Source of the DNA: Macrostomum hystrix
Taxonomy: Eukaryota; Platyhelminthes; Macrostomidae
Reading direction: 5' to 3'
NCBI GenBank assembly: GCA_950097015.1
Contig: CATNEN010000003.1
Coordinates: forward strand, 15,732,501-15,796,500
Length of the DNA stretch: 64,000 bases
A model generated the notes under the pieces. That model searched no databases. It was not told where the DNA came from and saw only the letters and a list, made by a program, of their open reading frames with translations. Below, piece by piece: positions 60,785-64,000 of this stretch; the first letter of the stretch is position 1, and each line of letters begins with the position of its first letter. Made by a program: the position numbers and the translations under genes.

Positions 60785-61885
60785 TTAAGCTGTCTAACAG
60801 GTAAATTTAAGATCTCTAACAGGTGGAGCTAAGATGTCTAACAGATAGAGTTAAGCTGTCTAACAGGTGGAGTTAAGATGTCTAACAGGTGGAGTTAAGC
60901 TGTCTAACAGGTGGAGTTAAGATGTCTAACAGGTACAGTTAAGATGTCTAACAGGTGGAGTTAAGCTGTCTAACAGGTGGAGTTAAGATGTCTAACAGGT
61001 AGAGTTAAGCTGTCTAACAGGTGGAGTTAAGATGTCTAACAGGTGGAGTTAAGCTGTCTAACAGGTGGAGTTAAGATGTCTAACAGGTACAGTTAAGATG
61101 TCTAACAGGTGGAGTTAAGCTGTCTAACAGGTGGAGTTAAGATGTCTAACAGGTAGAGTTAAGCTGTCTAACAGGTACAGTTAAGATGTCTAACAGGTGG
61201 AGTTAGGCTGTCTAACAGGTGGAGTTAAGATGTCTAACAGGTAGAGTTAAGCTGTCTAACAGGTGGAGTTAAGATGTCTAACAGGTAGAGTTAAGCTGTC
61301 TAACAGGTAAAGTTAAGATGTCTAACAGGTGGAGTTAGGCTGTCTAACAGGTGGAGTTGAGATGTCTAACAGGTAGAGTTAAGCTGTCTAACAGGTGGAG
61401 TTAAGCTGTCTAACAGGTGGAGTTAAGATGTCTAACAGGTAGATTTAAGCTGTCTAACAGGTACAGTTAAGATGTCTAACAGGTGGAGTTAGGCTGTCTA
61501 ACAGGTGGAGTTAAGATGTCTAACAGGTAGAGCTAAGCTGTCTAACAGGTAAAGTTAAGATGTCTAACAGGTGGAGTTAAGCTGTCTAACAGGTGGAGTT
61601 AAGCTGTCTAACACGTGGAGTTAAGCTGCCTAACAGGTAAAGTTAAGATGTCTAACAGGTAGAGTTAAGCTGTCTAACAGGTAAAGTTAAGATGTCTAAC
61701 AGGTAAAGTTAAGATGTCTAACAGGTGGAATTAAGATGTCTAACAGGTGGAGTTAAGATGTCTAACAGGTAGAAGCTGTCTAACAGGTAAAGTAAAGATG
61801 TCTAATAGGTGGAGTTAAGCTGTCTAACAGGTAGAGTTAAGCTGTCTAACAGGTAAAGTTAAGATGTCTAACAGGTAGAGTTAAA
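60785..61885. repeat. 22-bp minisatellite downstream of PDZ gene
   Basis: About 50 units of AACAGGTGGAGTTAAG plus CTGTCT or ATGTCT. The two subtypes tend to alternate, so the effective unit is often a 44-bp dimer. Confidence 0.95.
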
Positions 61886-62382
61886 CTATTAGTGAGAATG
61901 AAAAGTATTTTTTGAAGTAATAGTCTTTTCTTTAGGCAAGGTTTTATAATTGTCAATAAATATAATAAAATAATTTGAATTGAATCTTTTGAGTGCAGCC
62001 ATAAGCCGGCTGCTTTAACAAGCCATTTTCGTGTCATTTTGTGGGCTCCGTTATTTGCTTTTAGTGAATCTTTTAGGAGCGCAACACAATATTTTCGGGA
62101 GCTTATATTACAATCGGCCCTCATTCAGTCCTCGAATGATCCGCTATGACACGCAATAAAGAGGCCATAAATTGAGTACTATTTCATATAGTAACATTTT
62201 TCTGTATCTCTTAAAATTTTCAACCACCTGCGCTGAAACTAACATTTTCCGCTCAATGAGATGAAACAATTTCCAGAGTCACTAAACTAAAGGCAAGATG
62301 TTTTTCTGCTTCAAATCATTGTGTAACCAAATGGGCTATTATTTTTATGATATTGTATTGATTATAATATTAATAATATTAA
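61886..62382. other. Unique intergenic spacer
   Basis: No supported gene; a minus-strand open frame here has no recognised domain. Confidence 0.5.
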
Positions 62383-62802
62383 CCTATCTCCTCTCTCCTA
62401 TCTCAGCTCTCTCCTATCTCCTCTCTCCTATCTCCTATCTCCTCTCTCCTATCTCCTATCTCCTCTCTCCTATCTCCTATCTCCTACCTCCTATCTCCTC
62501 TCTCCTATCTCCTATCTCCTCTCTCCTATCTCCTATCTCCTACCTCCTATCTCCTATCTCCTACCTCCTATCTCCTCTCTCCTATCTCCTATCTCCTCTC
62601 TCCTCTCTCCTATCTCCTATCTCCTCTCTCCTATCTCCTATCTCCTCTCTCCTATCTCCTATCTCCTACCTCCTCTCTCCTCTCTCCTATCTCCTATCTC
62701 CTCTGTCCTCTCTCCTATCTTCTCTCTCCTATCTACTCTCTCCTCTCTCCTCTTTCCTCTCTTTTCTTCTCTCTCTCCAATCTCCTCTCTCCTCTCTCCT
62801 TG
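62383..62802. repeat. CT-rich CTCCTATCTCC array
   Basis: CTATCTCCTATCTCCTCTC repeats, the same type as 59473-60085, ending at the tail of a SINE. Confidence 0.93.
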
Positions 62803-63132
62803 AAATAATTGCAGAAGAGCTGCAGGCCATGGTACATCATTTCTTACACTAGGCCTGTAGCCAGCGAGGAGGCAATTCTGCCCATTTCGCTGACTCCTGC
62901 GCACACACGCACACGGATACTGTACGCAGGCACACACTCACTTTCTCATCGTCAGGCAGTGTACACTCTCACTGTGCCTTGGAGGTCGGACCTCAAGGGC
63001 GTGAATTGCACGACAACCCCCCAAGCCTTCTCTCCGCGACTGCGCCACAAATAAATGTGGCCTCGCCGCGGAATCGAGCTCAGGGACCTTGGTGTGAGGG
63101 GCCAACTCGTTAGCCACTTTGCCAGTTACCCC
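62803..63132 (-). mobile_element. SINE copy G, best-preserved tRNA-derived head
   Basis: The minus strand begins GGGGTAACTGGCAAAGTGG, a good A box (TGGCAAAGTGG), and continues to GAGCTCGATTCCGCGG, a near-consensus B box, 40-odd bases later, as in a pol III promoter. The body has the shared CTTTCTCATCGTCAGGCAG (plus strand) and the tail AATAATTGCAG. About 24 bases present in other copies (CACAGGTGTGTACATCTG) are deleted near 62940. Confidence 0.9.
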
Positions 63133-63890
63133 ATATATTTATTACATTTTTAGTTCTTATATGTACTTTTAATGAGAGGGAAGTAGAATGACAGTGAGAA
63201 ATAGGTGAGAAATATATTAAGAATAAAACAAAAAGAATTGGATTGAATAAGTCGCCTTAGTGACAGTTCATTCTACTGGATCATTAGTTTTGACCGCATG
63301 GCAACAAGATTACCGCTGTCACCTGTGCTGTGAAGCAAGTCATCCAGGGTTTTGTTTTGTACTTTTTTGCCTTTTGTTCAGATTTAGTCAAGGCAAAATA
63401 ATTGTTTATACTCGTAGATAGAAAAATTATGTTTTTCGTTTGTTGAAATGATGGTTTAATATCGATTTAATCGATAATATCGATAATATCGATTTGTCGA
63501 AAAGTAAGCAATTAAGTAACTTCTCAAGCAAAAAGTATTGGAAAAGTACATTGTAATGACCTAGAAAACAATTAATTGTACCCAAATATGAGGTTTTCGA
63601 TCATCTACGTAGCTGAGTCCCATATTAAAAAATTTTTGATAAAAGAGAGACAGGAAATGATTTATAATGAACAAGAGCAAGCAGCTATTATAGCGAACGT
63701 GCTTGACAATAGACTGCAGGAAAATGGTCGCTTATAAAATAAATCAGAATTAGCTAAGCTCGTACCATACATTTTCCATGTCTACAACTTCCATTATTCA
63801 TTTCATAATGATCCACAATAGATTCGACAGTAAGGCTTCGTGCTTTTCTGCGAATCCTGCTTCTTACTTTCCTGCAGTGGTTCCTGCTAC
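63133..63890. other. Unique intergenic sequence
   Basis: Includes a cluster of ATCGAT palindromes at 63459-63498. No gene seen. Confidence 0.5.
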
Positions 63891-63892
63891 GA

Positions 63893-64000
63893 TTCTATCT
63901 TCGATTCCAGCTACGATTCTATCTTCGATTCCAGCTACGATTCTATCTTCGATTCCAGCTACGATTCTATCTTCGATTCCAGCTACGATTCTATCTTCGA
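63893..64000. repeat. 24-bp minisatellite at window end
   Basis: Units of GATTCTATCTTCGATTCCAG plus CTAC, running off the right edge. Confidence 0.93.

Noticed and set aside
62298-62852. 184-codon plus-strand frame (LLSPISYLL repeats)
   Set aside because: A CT-rich array without coding signals, and the frame runs into a SINE.

Overview
The window is metazoan nuclear DNA, most likely from an invertebrate. It has large split genes with GT-AG introns, tRNA-derived SINE-like repeats, a hAT-type non-autonomous transposon and many minisatellites. No rRNA, intact tRNA, CRISPR or bacterial operon structure was seen. A repeat-rich lophotrochozoan or flatworm would fit, but nothing here fixes the phylum. 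By my rough sum of array lengths, about half of the 64 kb is tandem repeat.

Region 1 (1-14953, + strand) is the 3' part of a kinesin-3 gene of the KIF1A/KIF1B/unc-104 family. Sixteen exons join in phase. They run from the last part of the motor domain through the neck, FHA domain, stalk, KIF1B-type region, C2-like/DUF3694 region and C-terminal PH domain to a stop at 14951-14953. The start and most of the motor domain lie upstream of the window. Several introns carry SINE copies or minisatellites.

Region 2 (about 14954-42990) has no gene I can support. It is a desert of tandem arrays with units of 15-32 bp. It includes a 9.9 kb array of a 19-bp unit with higher-order structure, a 515-bp hAT element with 8-bp target duplications that carries its own minisatellite, and two 30-bp-unit arrays that are inverted copies of one another around a tRNA-like element.

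Region 3 (about 43035-60581, + strand) is a complete or nearly complete five-exon gene for a protein of about 540 residues with two adjacent PDZ domains. Its second intron is 11.6 kb and consists mainly of arrays, including two inverted pairs. A last exon of 58 bases ends in a stop followed by two AATAAA signals.

Region 4 (60582-64000) holds a 22-bp array, a CT-rich array, the best-preserved SINE copy and the start of a 24-bp array that runs off the window.

The two genes share no evident pathway beyond what is general for their families: kinesin-3 carries synaptic-vesicle precursors and PDZ scaffolds organise membrane protein complexes. The unusual content is the repeat architecture: inverted minisatellite pairs, a minisatellite shared with a DNA transposon, and SINE copies in introns.
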